From the NCBI GenBank assembly GCA_903870245.1, contig CAIQCB010000013.1, forward strand, positions 26,620 through 90,619: DNA of 64,000 nucleotides, written 5' to 3'. Positions 39,196 to 47,284 of the stretch are shown piece by piece; position 1 is the stretch's first letter; every line of letters starts with the position of its first letter. The notes under the pieces are model-generated. The model worked only from the letters and a program-made list of their open reading frames with translations. It was not told the origin of the DNA and ran no database searches. A program made the position numbers and the translations under genes. The stretch comes from an uncultured Methylocystaceae bacterium. Lineage in GTDB: Bacteria; Pseudomonadota; Alphaproteobacteria; Rhizobiales; Beijerinckiaceae.

Positions 39196-40713
39196 ATGGC
39201 TGATCAGGAGATATCGGTTCTTCCCGCGCCGCCTTTCAAGGCGCGCTACGGCAACTTCATCAATGGCGACTGGGTCGACGCTCAATCAGGACGCGTCTTC
39301 GATAATCTCTCGCCGATCCATGGCCGAAAAATTTGCGAAATTGCGCGGTCTGACAAGGACGACATCGAGTGCGCGCTTGACGCCGCTCATGCCGCGAAAG
39401 ACGCCTGGGGGCGCACAAGCGTCGCCGAGCGATCCGCGATCCTCAACAAAATCGCCGATCGCATGGAAGCCAATCTTTCGCTTCTGGCGACAGCAGAGAC
39501 CTGGGATAACGGCAAGCCGATCCGCGAAACGCTGGCGGCCGACATCGTGTTGGCGATCGATCACTTTCGTTATTTCGCCAGCGTTATTCGCGCCCAGGAG
39601 GGCGCGCTTTCGGAAATCGACCACGACACCGTCGCCTACCATTTTCACGAGCCTCTTGGCGTTGTCGGTCAGATCATTCCGTGGAATTTTCCGATCCTGA
39701 TGGCGGCGTGGAAAATGGCCCCGGCGCTGGCCGCCGGCAATTGCGTCATCCTGAAACCGGCTGAACAAACGCCGGCCAGCATTCTGGTCTGGGCCGAACT
39801 GGTTGGCGATTTGTTGCCCGGCGGCGTTCTGAATATCGTCAACGGTTTCGGGCTGGAAGCCGGCAAGCCGTTGGCGACGTCGAACCGTATTGCAAAACTT
39901 GCTTTTACCGGCGAGACCACGACCGGCCGGCTCATCATGCAATATGCCAGCCAATCGTTGATTCCGGTGACACTGGAGCTGGGCGGCAAATCGCCGAATA
40001 TTTTCTTCGAGGATGTGACCCGCGAGGATGACGACTATCTCGACAAGGCGATAGAGGGATTTGTGATGTTCGCGCTTAATCAGGGCGAGGTTTGCACCTG
40101 TCCGAGTCGCGCGCTGATTCATGAAAACATCTACGACCGATTCATGGAGCGCGCATTGAATCGCGTGGCGGCGCTTCGACAGGGCAATCCGCTTGATCCG
40201 GAAACAATGGTTGGCGCCCAGGCGTCTTCCGAGCAACTCGAGAAAATCCTGAGCTATATCGATATTGGGAAACAGGAGGGCGCCGAGACGCTCGCCGGCG
40301 GCGGGCGCAACATGCTCGCCGGCGAACTGGCGGACGGTTTTTATGTCCAGCCGACGGTGTTGCGCGGACATAACCGAATGCGGGTCTTTCAGGAGGAAAT
40401 CTTCGGTCCCGTGGTCTCGGTGACGACGTTCCGCGACGATGCGGAGGCGCTCTCTATCGCCAATGACACGCTCTATGGTCTCGGCGCCGGCGTATGGAGC
40501 CGTGACATCAATCGTTGCTATCGTTTTGGTCGCGCGATACAGGCCGGTCGCGTCTGGACGAATTGCTACCACCTCTATCCGGCCCATGCGGCGTTCGGGG
40601 GCTACAAGCAATCCGGGATCGGTCGCGAGACCCACAAAATGATGCTGAATCATTACCAGCAGACAAAAAACATGCTCGTCAGCTACAGCCCGAAGAAACT
40701 GGGTTTCTTCTGA
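39196..40713 (+). CDS. NAD-dependent aldehyde dehydrogenase (AldB/ExaC type)
   Basis: The 505-residue protein is a full [37 protein letters not shown], the general base in [12 protein letters not shown] (E near 263-266), the catalytic Cys300 in [11 protein letters not shown], and [10 protein letters not shown]. The [11 protein letters not shown] wording and the DUF779 gene directly after it fit the acetaldehyde dehydrogenase AldB/ExaC group that oxidises short aldehydes from alcohols. GGAG precedes the ATG. The two genes are one base apart. Confidence 0.94.
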   Translation: MADQEISVLPAPPFKARYGNFINGDWVDAQSGRVFDNLSPIHGRKICEIARSDKDDIECALDAAHAAKDAWGRTSVAERSAILNKIADRMEANLSLLATAETWDNGKPIRETLAADIVLAIDHFRYFASVIRAQEGALSEIDHDTVAYHFHEPLGVVGQIIPWNFPILMAAWKMAPALAAGNCVILKPAEQTPASILVWAELVGDLLPGGVLNIVNGFGLEAGKPLATSNRIAKLAFTGETTTGRLIMQYASQSLIPVTLELGGKSPNIFFEDVTREDDDYLDKAIEGFVMFALNQGEVCTCPSRALIHENIYDRFMERALNRVAALRQGNPLDPETMVGAQASSEQLEKILSYIDIGKQEGAETLAGGGRNMLAGELADGFYVQPTVLRGHNRMRVFQEEIFGPVVSVTTFRDDAEALSIANDTLYGLGAGVWSRDINRCYRFGRAIQAGRVWTNCYHLYPAHAAFGGYKQSGIGRETHKMMLNHYQQTKNMLVSYSPKKLGFF

Positions 40714-40714
40714 A

Positions 40715-41083
40715 ATGACAACGCCGGCGCGCGTTGTCGCAACCCCAGCCGCGCTCGAATTGATTGGGCGTTTGCAGTCGACTTATGGTGAAATCCTTTT
40801 TCATCAGTCCGGCGGATGTTGCGACGGCTCTTCGCCCATGTGCTACCCCCAGGGCGAGTTTCCGTTAGGCGACCACGACGTATGTTTGGGAGAGATTGGC
40901 GGCGCGCCTTTTTATATGGGCGGCGCGCAATTCGATTACTGGCGTCATACCCAATTGATCATTGATGTTGTCGCGGGGCAGGGCGGTATGTTTTCGCTTG
41001 AGAATGGAACGGGTCACCGCTTCTTGACCCGTTCCCGGATTTTTTCGGATGTTGAAATTTCGATGATGGACAACAAGGAATAG
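40715..41083 (+). CDS. DUF779-family protein, partner of aldehyde dehydrogenase
   Basis: The 122-residue protein matches DUF779: LFHQSGGCCDGSSPMCYP with its Cys pair and third Cys, then GGAQFDYWRHTQLIIDVV. The family is commonly encoded next to AldB/ExaC-type aldehyde dehydrogenases, as here, but its biochemical role is not settled. The clustered cysteines suggest metal or redox chemistry. Confidence 0.9.
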   Translation: MTTPARVVATPAALELIGRLQSTYGEILFHQSGGCCDGSSPMCYPQGEFPLGDHDVCLGEIGGAPFYMGGAQFDYWRHTQLIIDVVAGQGGMFSLENGTGHRFLTRSRIFSDVEISMMDNKE

Positions 41084-41100
41084 CCGCTGAGGTTTGAGGG

Positions 41101-41679
41101 ATGCCCGACATCTCGAATGATGCGCATTCGGACGCAGACATCGTGCGTTATGACGTTCATACATCATCGCTCGGGCATGTGTTGATCGCCGTCAGCACGT
41201 CGGGAGTCTGCGCTATTCTGTTCGGTGACGATGGCGCCGCATTGCAGAAAGAGTTACGACGGCGCTTTGCCAGGGCGACGCTTGGGCCGCCGAATGAGTT
41301 CAGCCGGCGGTTGGCCACAAGCGTTCTTGCCCTCATCGAGACGCAAGGCGTTGAAACGCCGCCGCTCGATTTTCGTGGCACCGATTTCCAGAAACGGGTC
41401 TGGCGCGCGCTGCTTGGGGTCCCCGCCGGTGCGACTATCAGCTACAAGGAACTCGCTTCCCGTGCGGGGACCCCTGGGGCGATCCGGGCAGTTGCAGGAG
41501 CCTGCGCCGCGAATCCTCTAGCGTTCATTGTGCCGTGTCACCGGGTCGTGCGGAATAACGGAGAAATTTCGGGTTACCGCTGGGGCGTTGCGCGCAAGCA
41601 GGCGCTCCTGAAACGCGAGGGCGCCTTAGCCGGCGACGCGAAAACTATCGGCGCGCGCCTCGCGCCAGGCCTGGGCTAA
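41101..41679 (+). CDS. ogt: methylated-DNA-protein-cysteine methyltransferase
   Basis: The 192-residue protein has the acceptor site VPCHRVVRNNGEISGYRWG and the DNA-binding helix region FQKRVWRALLGVPAGATISY. It removes O6-methylguanine by suicidal transfer to the PCHR cysteine. No Ada regulatory domain is attached. The last 54 bases overlap the 3' end of the convergent glutamate-synthase-like gene, because the C-terminal tail after the usual end (LLKRE) is long. Confidence 0.95.
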   Translation: MPDISNDAHSDADIVRYDVHTSSLGHVLIAVSTSGVCAILFGDDGAALQKELRRRFARATLGPPNEFSRRLATSVLALIETQGVETPPLDFRGTDFQKRVWRALLGVPAGATISYKELASRAGTPGAIRAVAGACAANPLAFIVPCHRVVRNNGEISGYRWGVARKQALLKREGALAGDAKTIGARLAPGLG

Positions 41680-43251
41680 TCGTTTGTCGATATCGCCATC
41701 CAGAAACGCGCCGGGGGCCGGTCGCGGATAGAGTTGATCGAGTGTCACGATCTGATGTTCGGCAACGCGCCAGTAAAAATCCCGCGCCTGAAGGTCGCGC
41801 GGATGTTCAACGCCAGCCGCCGCGGTTAATTCCGAGAGCGCGATCATCGTCGCGCGATGGTAGTTAAATACGCGTTCGGCCTTCAGGGACGGCACCAGCG
41901 CCCGTCCCCGCGCCGGATCCTGCGTCGCGACGCCGGTCGGACAGCGATCCGTATGGCATTTCAGAGATTGAATACAGCCAAGGGCGAACATGAAGCCGCG
42001 GGCGCTATAGCACCAGTCGGCGCCCAGCGCTGAGGCGCGGGCGATGTCGAAGCCTGTTGCAATTTTTCCCGAGACAGCGACGCGGATGTGTTCACGCAAA
42101 CCGGTTCCGATGAGGGCGTGGTGCACCAGGGCCAGCCCCTCGCGCATCGGCATCCCGATGTGATCCATGAATTCCAGCGGCGCCGAACCGGTGCCGCCTT
42201 CCTTGCCGTCGACCGTGACGAAATCGGGGAGAATGCCGGTTTCGAGCATGGCTTTGCAAATGGCGAGAAATTCACTCGGCCGACCGATGCATAGTTTGAA
42301 TCCAACAGGCTTGCCTTCCGACAAGTCACGAAGGCGCTGGATAAATTGCAATAATTCAATGGGCGTCGAAAACGCCGAATGGGCAGCGGGTGATATGCAA
42401 TCCTCACCCATTCTGACGCCGCGTATGCCGGCGATTTCAAGGGAAACTTTGGCTGCAGGCAACAGGCCGCCATGACCTGGCTTGGCGCCCTGGCTGAGTT
42501 TGATTTCGATCATCTTGACCTGTTCGTCGCACGCATGTCCGGCGAAAGAGTCGGGATCGAACCTTCCATCAGATGTGCGGCAACCAAAATAACCTGAGCC
42601 GATTTCCCAGATCAGATCGCCGTCATGGACAAGATGGTAAGGTGAAATCCCGCCCTCGCCGGTATTATGCGCGAAGCCGCCGAATTTTGCCCCCGCGTTC
42701 AGCGCGAGCAGCGCATTCGCGCTCAGGGCTCCGAAACTCATGGCGGAGATGTTGAATAAAGAAGCCTCATAGGGTTGACGACAATTCGGACCGCCGACGC
42801 GAACCCGAAAATCATGGGAGCCGACGGTTGCCGGCGCAATCGAATGGCTAAGCCATTCGAAGCCCTCGCCATAGACATTAAGCTGTGTGCCGAAAGGGCG
42901 TTTATCGAGATTATTTTTGGCGCGTTGATAGACGACGGCGCGTTTATTGCGGCTGAAGGGATATCCCTGCGTCTCGTCTTCCACAAAATATTGTCGGATT
43001 TCCGGGCGGATGTCTTCAAGCAAAAATCGCAGGTGACCAAGAATTGGATAATTCCGCAACACGGAATGCTCCGTTTGCAAAAGGTCATAACAACCGAGAA
43101 GTGTGAGTGCGACCAAAACCAACAGGGCGATCTGGCCGGACCCGCCCGGGTGACCCTGCGAGAGCAACAGAATCGTAAGTGCGATGAAGATGCAGCTGAC
43201 CAGCGGCGCCAGACGCAAGGACAAGAAAGCGCCCCAAAAAGACCTGTTCAT
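41626..43251 (-). CDS. membrane-anchored FMN-binding glutamate-synthase-like protein
   Basis: The 541-residue protein has two N-terminal membrane helices (about 12-31 and 38-56), then the RYFVEDE-type region (RPEIRQYFVEDETQGYPFSR). A glutamate synthase FMN domain follows (AMSFGALSANALLALNAGAK, GEGGISPYHL, KIATGFDIARASALGADW). The CHTDRCPTGVATQDP block carries the cysteines that bind an iron-sulfur centre in GltB. Stand-alone members (YerD-like) are common, and their substrate is not well defined. It overlaps ogt at the 3' end. Confidence 0.9.
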   Translation of the reverse strand: MNRSFWGAFLSLRLAPLVSCIFIALTILLLSQGHPGGSGQIALLVLVALTLLGCYDLLQTEHSVLRNYPILGHLRFLLEDIRPEIRQYFVEDETQGYPFSRNKRAVVYQRAKNNLDKRPFGTQLNVYGEGFEWLSHSIAPATVGSHDFRVRVGGPNCRQPYEASLFNISAMSFGALSANALLALNAGAKFGGFAHNTGEGGISPYHLVHDGDLIWEIGSGYFGCRTSDGRFDPDSFAGHACDEQVKMIEIKLSQGAKPGHGGLLPAAKVSLEIAGIRGVRMGEDCISPAAHSAFSTPIELLQFIQRLRDLSEGKPVGFKLCIGRPSEFLAICKAMLETGILPDFVTVDGKEGGTGSAPLEFMDHIGMPMREGLALVHHALIGTGLREHIRVAVSGKIATGFDIARASALGADWCYSARGFMFALGCIQSLKCHTDRCPTGVATQDPARGRALVPSLKAERVFNYHRATMIALSELTAAAGVEHPRDLQARDFYWRVAEHQIVTLDQLYPRPAPGAFLDGDIDKRLAQAWREARADSFRVAG

Positions 43252-43283
43252 GGCGTTTGGCCCTGGGAATAATCAGAGTAGAA

Positions 43284-43673
43284 TTACTGCAGTGGGATTA
43301 CGGAAGTACGGCCATTTGAGTCGATCTCCAGCATCACTGGACTGAGGCAAGCGTGACTGATGTCGAGCCTCTGGCCAGCAGTAAAGGTTCGGTCGATAAA
43401 CCAGGTGTCAAGCACGCCGCAATTACCGCGGTTCAGCCGGATAGCCTCTATTCGCACTACCGGGGCTTCGACAATGCAAGAAATCCATCGAAAGCCACTG
43501 TAGTCATATCCCCACCAATTGAAACCGCCGACTTCACCGCCTCCCTCGAGGCGCTCGCAGCGGAAGGCCGAGAAGGTTTTGGCGACGCCGATCTGCGGCG
43601 TTAACGCCGCCTGCAGAGCAATAACGAGGAGAGCCGCCGGTGATTTTGTCCCGAAGATTAAAGTCTTTTTCAT
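43284..43673 (-). CDS. exported small cysteine-containing protein, unknown function
   Basis: From ATG 43673 (AGGCGG upstream) the protein is 129 residues. It has a signal peptide (MKKTLIFGTKS, then a hydrophobic stretch to about residue 31). The mature part has four cysteines (near 39, 66, 85 and 109) in an aromatic-rich beta-like sequence (GGFNWWGYDYSGFRW). Four spaced cysteines in an exported protein suggest disulfides. No family is recognised. The open frame continues to 44153 across the opposite poly-His gene, but that part is a shadow. Confidence 0.7.
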   Translation of the reverse strand: MKKTLIFGTKSPAALLVIALQAALTPQIGVAKTFSAFRCERLEGGGEVGGFNWWGYDYSGFRWISCIVEAPVVRIEAIRLNRGNCGVLDTWFIDRTFTAGQRLDISHACLSPVMLEIDSNGRTSVIPLQ

Positions 43674-43862
43674 ATTTTTGCCGCCTGAACGGATTACGAT
43701 CTGAACGCGATGTCGGATCAGGTTCTGGGTCTTCTGGAAAATCCAATGACCAGAACAGCTTACGATCCTGGCGTTTCCACTGCATCGGTGGACTTTCCCT
43801 GAAGGTGAGATTATTTTCGGGTCGTCGACGATGCTATCGGGAAGATTAACAGAGAGACGGTC

Positions 43863-44156
43863 ATGAAGAAAATTGCTATCGCTACGATTATCGGTTTTGC
43901 GGCCACTTTTGCCGCCCCGCAGTTCGCCATGGCTCAAGACCCGGTGGCCGGCGCCGTGACGGGAGTCGCTAATGGTGTCGGCGCGGTCGCCACCGGCGCC
44001 GGAAATGCCGTGACGGGCGTGCTCGACAAGGTCACCGGCCAAAATTCCACACCGGCTGCGGCTGCGACTGCCGTTGCGGCGCCGTCCGACGTGTCCGGTC
44101 ATCACCACCACCATCATCACCATCATCACCACCACCATCACCACCACCACCATTGA
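43863..44156 (+). CDS. exported small protein ending in 18 consecutive histidines
   Basis: The 97-residue protein has a signal peptide (MKKIAIATIIGFAATFAAP, cleavage near FAMA-QDP). The mature segment is Gly/Ala/Val-rich and repetitive (VAGAVTGVANGVGAVATGAG, then NAVTGVLDKVTGQ). The C-terminus is an unbroken run of 18 His encoded by mixed CAT and CAC codons, then the stop. Mixed codons argue against simple triplet slippage and for selection on the amino acid. His tracts bind Ni, Zn, Cu or Co, so a periplasmic metal buffer is plausible. It is divergent from the cysteine protein. Confidence 0.8.
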   Translation: MKKIAIATIIGFAATFAAPQFAMAQDPVAGAVTGVANGVGAVATGAGNAVTGVLDKVTGQNSTPAAAATAVAAPSDVSGHHHHHHHHHHHHHHHHHH

Positions 44157-44168
44157 TTGGATTTTTGT

Positions 44169-44193
44169 GCGCGGCGGGCATATCCCGCCGCGC
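44169..44193 (+). other. perfect 10-bp GC-rich hairpin after the poly-His gene
   Basis: gcgcggcggg and cccgccgcgc pair exactly around catat, 12 bases after the stop. No T-run follows on either strand, so it may be a Rho-dependent end or a 3' protective stem. Confidence 0.6.
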
Positions 44194-44667
44194 TAGATTC
44201 CACGATCTGCAGATTATTTTGATGGATATTGCCTGGTCGAATAGCGGCAAATCAGGCTAAGCATTTCTTTGAGATTTAGCTTCGGTGTGGCCGGAGGCTG
44301 CAACAAGATGTTTGAAGTCCCTCCCCGGGGGTCTGACAGCCGCCATCTCGACACCGGGCTGCAAGCAGGAAAATATCTGATACAACTCTAAACATCTGAA
44401 ACATCTCATGGCGGTGCAAAAAGGCCAGAGATCTTATGGCCCCGGACAATCACGCACCATGGCGCCTGGTCCGGTTTGGGCCCCATGGATCAAATTTCAC
44501 CACATCAATGCTCCCCGGAGTGAGACTGCACTTGGCTACGCCGGGCGTGAAGCGCGGCGGTCTGAGCGCCCGAAGGAGACACTGGCGTTGACAGGGCCTT
44601 GGCCGCCGTCATTTCAGACCTGATATAATGAACGAAATCCGCCGCCGAACATGCTGCGAGGTTAGTG
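44194..44667. other. intergenic region without a supported gene
   Basis: These 474 bases contain one 71-codon frame (44408-44623) with no Shine-Dalgarno and no recognisable protein features; I do not call it. The part from 44640 leads into the DUF4239 gene. Confidence 0.5.
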
Positions 44668-45576
44668 ATGCCAGTAAATTTTTATCTTGATTATTATTTA
44701 GTTGGCGTGCCCGCAATTTTCGTGGCGATTATTGGTATCCTATACGTTCAGGTGGCGCTCAGGAAGCATTTTGGAGCGGAGATAATCGAGAAATGCCACG
44801 AGGTGGGCAGTTATTATCTATCGATGGTTGGAACCTTTTACGCCGTGTTGCTGGGATTGGTCGTCGTCGACGCCATGACCAAGTTCAAGGAAGCTCAGGT
44901 GGCTGTCGATCGCGAGGTGGCGTCACTCGTCAGGATTTATTCATCGGCCGAGCGATTTCCAGAGAGGCGCTATCGACTGGAGAATGATGTCAGGAATTAT
45001 GTCGACGAAGTCGTCAATGTCGAATTTCCGATGATGGAGAGTCAAGGTTTGCCCGACAACAAGGCAAGGGATCTTGCGCTCAAGATCATGCAAACGGTCA
45101 AGTCGATAGAGCCTGTGACAGAGAACCAAAAAGCTGTTTTCCCGATCTTGTTAACCGAAGTAACCGATCTGCTCACGACCAGGTGGGAAAGAACAAGGGG
45201 GCCTAATCTAGGCGAGCCACTTGTCGAATGGGTGATATTAATTGTAGGCGGAATCCTGACCATCGTACTGACGTTTTTCTTCACAATCGAAAGCCAGGGC
45301 ATACACATGTTTATGCGCGCGGCTGTGGCTCTGACAATATTGATGAGCCTTTATTTGACATTTCTGTTTGGCTCGCCTTTTTCAGGAGATTTGAAAGTCT
45401 CCAGCGATCCCTTCAGGATTGTGTATGACTTTGCGGATTGGTCAACCAGACAAGGGTCGCTGGAGAAGCCGGAACGCCCGGCCGAAAAGCCACCGTCGAA
45501 TTTAATCGAGAGAGAGAACTTGAAGCCGAGAGTTATAAAAAAAAGACCCGGCGCCAGTGGGCCCGGGCCGGGTTAG
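44668..45576 (+). CDS. DUF4239-family membrane protein
   Basis: From ATG 44668 the protein is 302 residues. Membrane helices lie at about 9-30, 47-68, 193-213 and 219-238. The first helix pair is followed by a long soluble loop with VDREVASLVRIYSSAERFPE, a typical DUF4239 block (the family is distantly related to bestrophin-like channels). The tail after 255 is basic and Pro-rich. Function is unknown. The last codons coincide with a terminator for the convergent small gene. Confidence 0.85.
   Translation: MPVNFYLDYYLVGVPAIFVAIIGILYVQVALRKHFGAEIIEKCHEVGSYYLSMVGTFYAVLLGLVVVDAMTKFKEAQVAVDREVASLVRIYSSAERFPERRYRLENDVRNYVDEVVNVEFPMMESQGLPDNKARDLALKIMQTVKSIEPVTENQKAVFPILLTEVTDLLTTRWERTRGPNLGEPLVEWVILIVGGILTIVLTFFFTIESQGIHMFMRAAVALTILMSLYLTFLFGSPFSGDLKVSSDPFRIVYDFADWSTRQGSLEKPERPAEKPPSNLIERENLKPRVIKKRPGASGPGPG
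45537..45573 (-). terminator. intrinsic terminator of the FVGY-tail genes, inside the end of the DUF4239 gene
   Basis: On the minus strand ACCCGGC and GCCGGGT pair (outer stem) and a run of eight T residues follows (45544-45537). It lies 36 bases after the stop of the 45609-45845 gene. The same bases encode the C-terminal residues PGASGPGPG of the DUF4239 protein. Confidence 0.85.
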
Positions 45577-45608
45577 CATTTAAAGCATTTGATGCGTTCC
45601 GCCGATTG

Positions 45609-45845
45609 TTATCGGCAGGGGCCTCGCTCGGTTTTATAGCCAACAAAGTCGCCTTGTTCGTCATACTGAGCGATGTGATGCAAACAGGCTTTTTGGCCTG
45701 GAGCAGGATTGATTTTCTGATCTGCCTCGGCGCTTTCAGCCTCGTCGCGATGCTCGTCTGCAGAGACGGGGAGAGGCGCCATCAACGATGTCGCCAGAAG
45801 GAGGGCCGTTGCTATCCCGGTTACTCTTGATGCTTGGGTTGTCAT
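45609..45845 (-). CDS. small exported protein with C-terminal YDxxGxFVGYxTxxGxC motif
   Basis: From ATG 45845 (GGAGAAAG eight or so bases upstream) the protein is 78 residues. It has a signal peptide (to about SADE at 29) and a mature part of about 50 residues. The C-terminal block CLHHIAQYDEQGDFVGYKT with ERGPCR closely parallels the end of the next upstream gene's product. Two cysteines 22 apart flank the block, a possible disulfide loop. The family is not recognised. Confidence 0.75.
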   Translation of the reverse strand: MTTQASRVTGIATALLLATSLMAPLPVSADEHRDEAESAEADQKINPAPGQKACLHHIAQYDEQGDFVGYKTERGPCR

Positions 45846-45871
45846 AAGTTCTTTCTCCAAATCAGATCGGC

Positions 45872-46270
45872 TCAATAACAGGCTCCAGCGCCTGTTGTGT
45901 ATCCGACGAAATTCCCCCACGCGTCGTAACGGGGATAATGCTGATAACAGCGATTTGAATTGGCGATTGCCGCGCCAACTACCGCGCCGCCGATCGCCGC
46001 GCCTGCGAGACCAGCGCCGTAGCCGGGGTAGCCCCATCCGCCGCCGTAATACCCTCCACGGTACCCCCAGCCGCCACCATAACGGATGCCCCTTTGGCCC
46101 CAGCCGCCGCCATAACCCCAGCCACCCCTGTGTCCCCAGCCGCCACCGCCAAAACCGCCATGGCCCCACCCGCCACGGCCCCAAGCCAGGGCGGGCGTCA
46201 CCGCAGCCACGCTGACTGCGAAAGTCACAGCGGCGACGCCAGTCGTCAAGATTTTGCGTACAGAGAGCAT
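45872..46270 (-). CDS. exported Gly/Trp/Tyr-rich protein with the same FVGY tail
   Basis: The 132-residue protein has a signal peptide (to about ALA-W, residue 29-30). A Gly-Trp-Gly/Tyr repeat region follows (GGWGHGGFGGGGWGHRGGWG and on, about 31-85), then a glycine-zipper-like hydrophobic segment (GAGLAGAAIGGAVVGAAIA). The C-terminal block is CYQHYPRYDAWGNFVGYTT, then GAGACY. The glycine-zipper segment suggests membrane association. It precedes the 78-residue gene by 26 bases on the same strand, so the pair is an operon. Confidence 0.8.
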   Translation of the reverse strand: MLSVRKILTTGVAAVTFAVSVAAVTPALAWGRGGWGHGGFGGGGWGHRGGWGYGGGWGQRGIRYGGGWGYRGGYYGGGWGYPGYGAGLAGAAIGGAVVGAAIANSNRCYQHYPRYDAWGNFVGYTTGAGACY

Positions 46271-46871
46271 TTAAACCTCCATCTGAAAGCCCAAGACAGA
46301 GTTAAACAGTCATCGATGAATTTCAAGTGAATGACGCTATGCGCTATTTCAGTAAGGGACAGCGGGAGGAGTTGCGAAAACAGGAGAAGGGGTGGGATTT
46401 CAAGGTCGGCCAAACGAGGTCAAGGTTGCCTGAGATGTTTGGAGTCTATCTCAGCACGCTCCCGTGTCTGAATTGAACATCGCGAATTGAGGTATGAGTC
46501 TCTGGCGCCAATCATCCAATACTTTGCCTGTAAAACATATTGCAAATGGGATTCTTGCGAACGGTTGAGTTTTATATGACTATCGATAGCGCACGGGCAT
46601 TGTCGAATGATTTGGCGGATTTGAATCCAGCCTGCTTCCATTCGTTGTCAATCGGCCAGGCTCTCCAGTCGAGGGGTAATGATTCCAATTGAAAGTGCAA
46701 GCTGTTTCATATTTGAGATACCGATCGCGAAACAATGAGCAATCAAATAGTCACGCCAGTATATTTTATCATCGCAGACGATGGATTAAATGTAATAGAT
46801 ATGATTAAAGGATGAGGTCATTCAAACGGGAACGGTCAGTAAAGACACTCAGTAAAGAAAGGCATGCAATA
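46271..46871. other. low-GC intergenic region without a supported gene
   Basis: About 600 bases separate the FVGY-tail pair from the CX10C gene. A 73-codon minus frame at 46420-46641 has no ribosome-binding site or family resemblance and is not called. No strong hairpin was found. Confidence 0.5.
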
Positions 46872-47102
46872 ATGAAATCCGTGATTATATGTTTCTCCCT
46901 CGCAGGTTTTCTTTTACCCGTGGCGGCCATGGCGGATGATAACCTGTATTCCCAGGACGAGAACTGTTTCGAGACGGCTCAATCAATTTACGACTCCTGC
47001 ACCAAAAAAGCCAAGGCCTCCGGAGGCCTGAATGATGATAACCATCATGCGTGTTTGAGCCGGTATCATCAAAAGATAGACTCCTGTCTGATTCCGGAAT
47101 AG
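46872..47102 (+). CDS. exported 76-residue protein with twin CX10C motifs
   Basis: From ATG 46872 (MKSVIICFSLAGFLLPVAAM) there is a clear signal peptide, cleaved near AMA-DDN. The mature protein of about 55 residues has CFETAQSIYDSC and CLSRYHQKIDSC, each Cys-10 residues-Cys, joined by a Lys/Gly/Asn linker. This is the pattern of a disulfide-stapled helical hairpin (CHCH-like architecture). The frame opens earlier at 46812 but that part is basic and unlikely. Function is unknown. Confidence 0.7.
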   Translation: MKSVIICFSLAGFLLPVAAMADDNLYSQDENCFETAQSIYDSCTKKAKASGGLNDDNHHACLSRYHQKIDSCLIPE

Positions 47103-47284
47103 CTGGACGCCGTATAAAAAACACTATTGAGACAGAGGCATCGCTTCCGCGCTGGGTGGCTTTGTTTTGTCGCCGTCGGAGTTTTGTTGCCGTCAGACAA
47201 CAGCTTCCGGCAATTTAAGCATTGGGAGATTGTCTACAGCCTTTAATAATTGATTGTGAGAGTCATCTGTGAAAAGAACTGGGC

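Noticed and set aside
39286..40653. 455-codon minus-strand frame opposite the aldehyde dehydrogenase
   Set aside because: Shadow of a real gene; no protein family features.
43674..44153. N-terminal extension of the four-Cys gene across the poly-His gene
   Set aside because: The extension begins with Val/Met repeats that are the reverse of the His tract; the ATG at 43673 gives a clean signal peptide.
44101..44156. His tract as a cloning-tag artefact
   Set aside because: The run is 18 long with mixed CAT/CAC codons in a gene with native signal peptide and flanking sequence; vector tags have 6-10 His and recognisable linkers, and no vector sequence is seen.
44408..44623. 71-codon frame before the DUF4239 gene
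   Set aside because: No Shine-Dalgarno, no signal peptide and no resemblance to a known protein; composition is like random low-complexity sequence.
46420..46641. 73-codon minus-strand frame in the gap before the CX10C gene
   Set aside because: No ribosome-binding site and no protein-like features.
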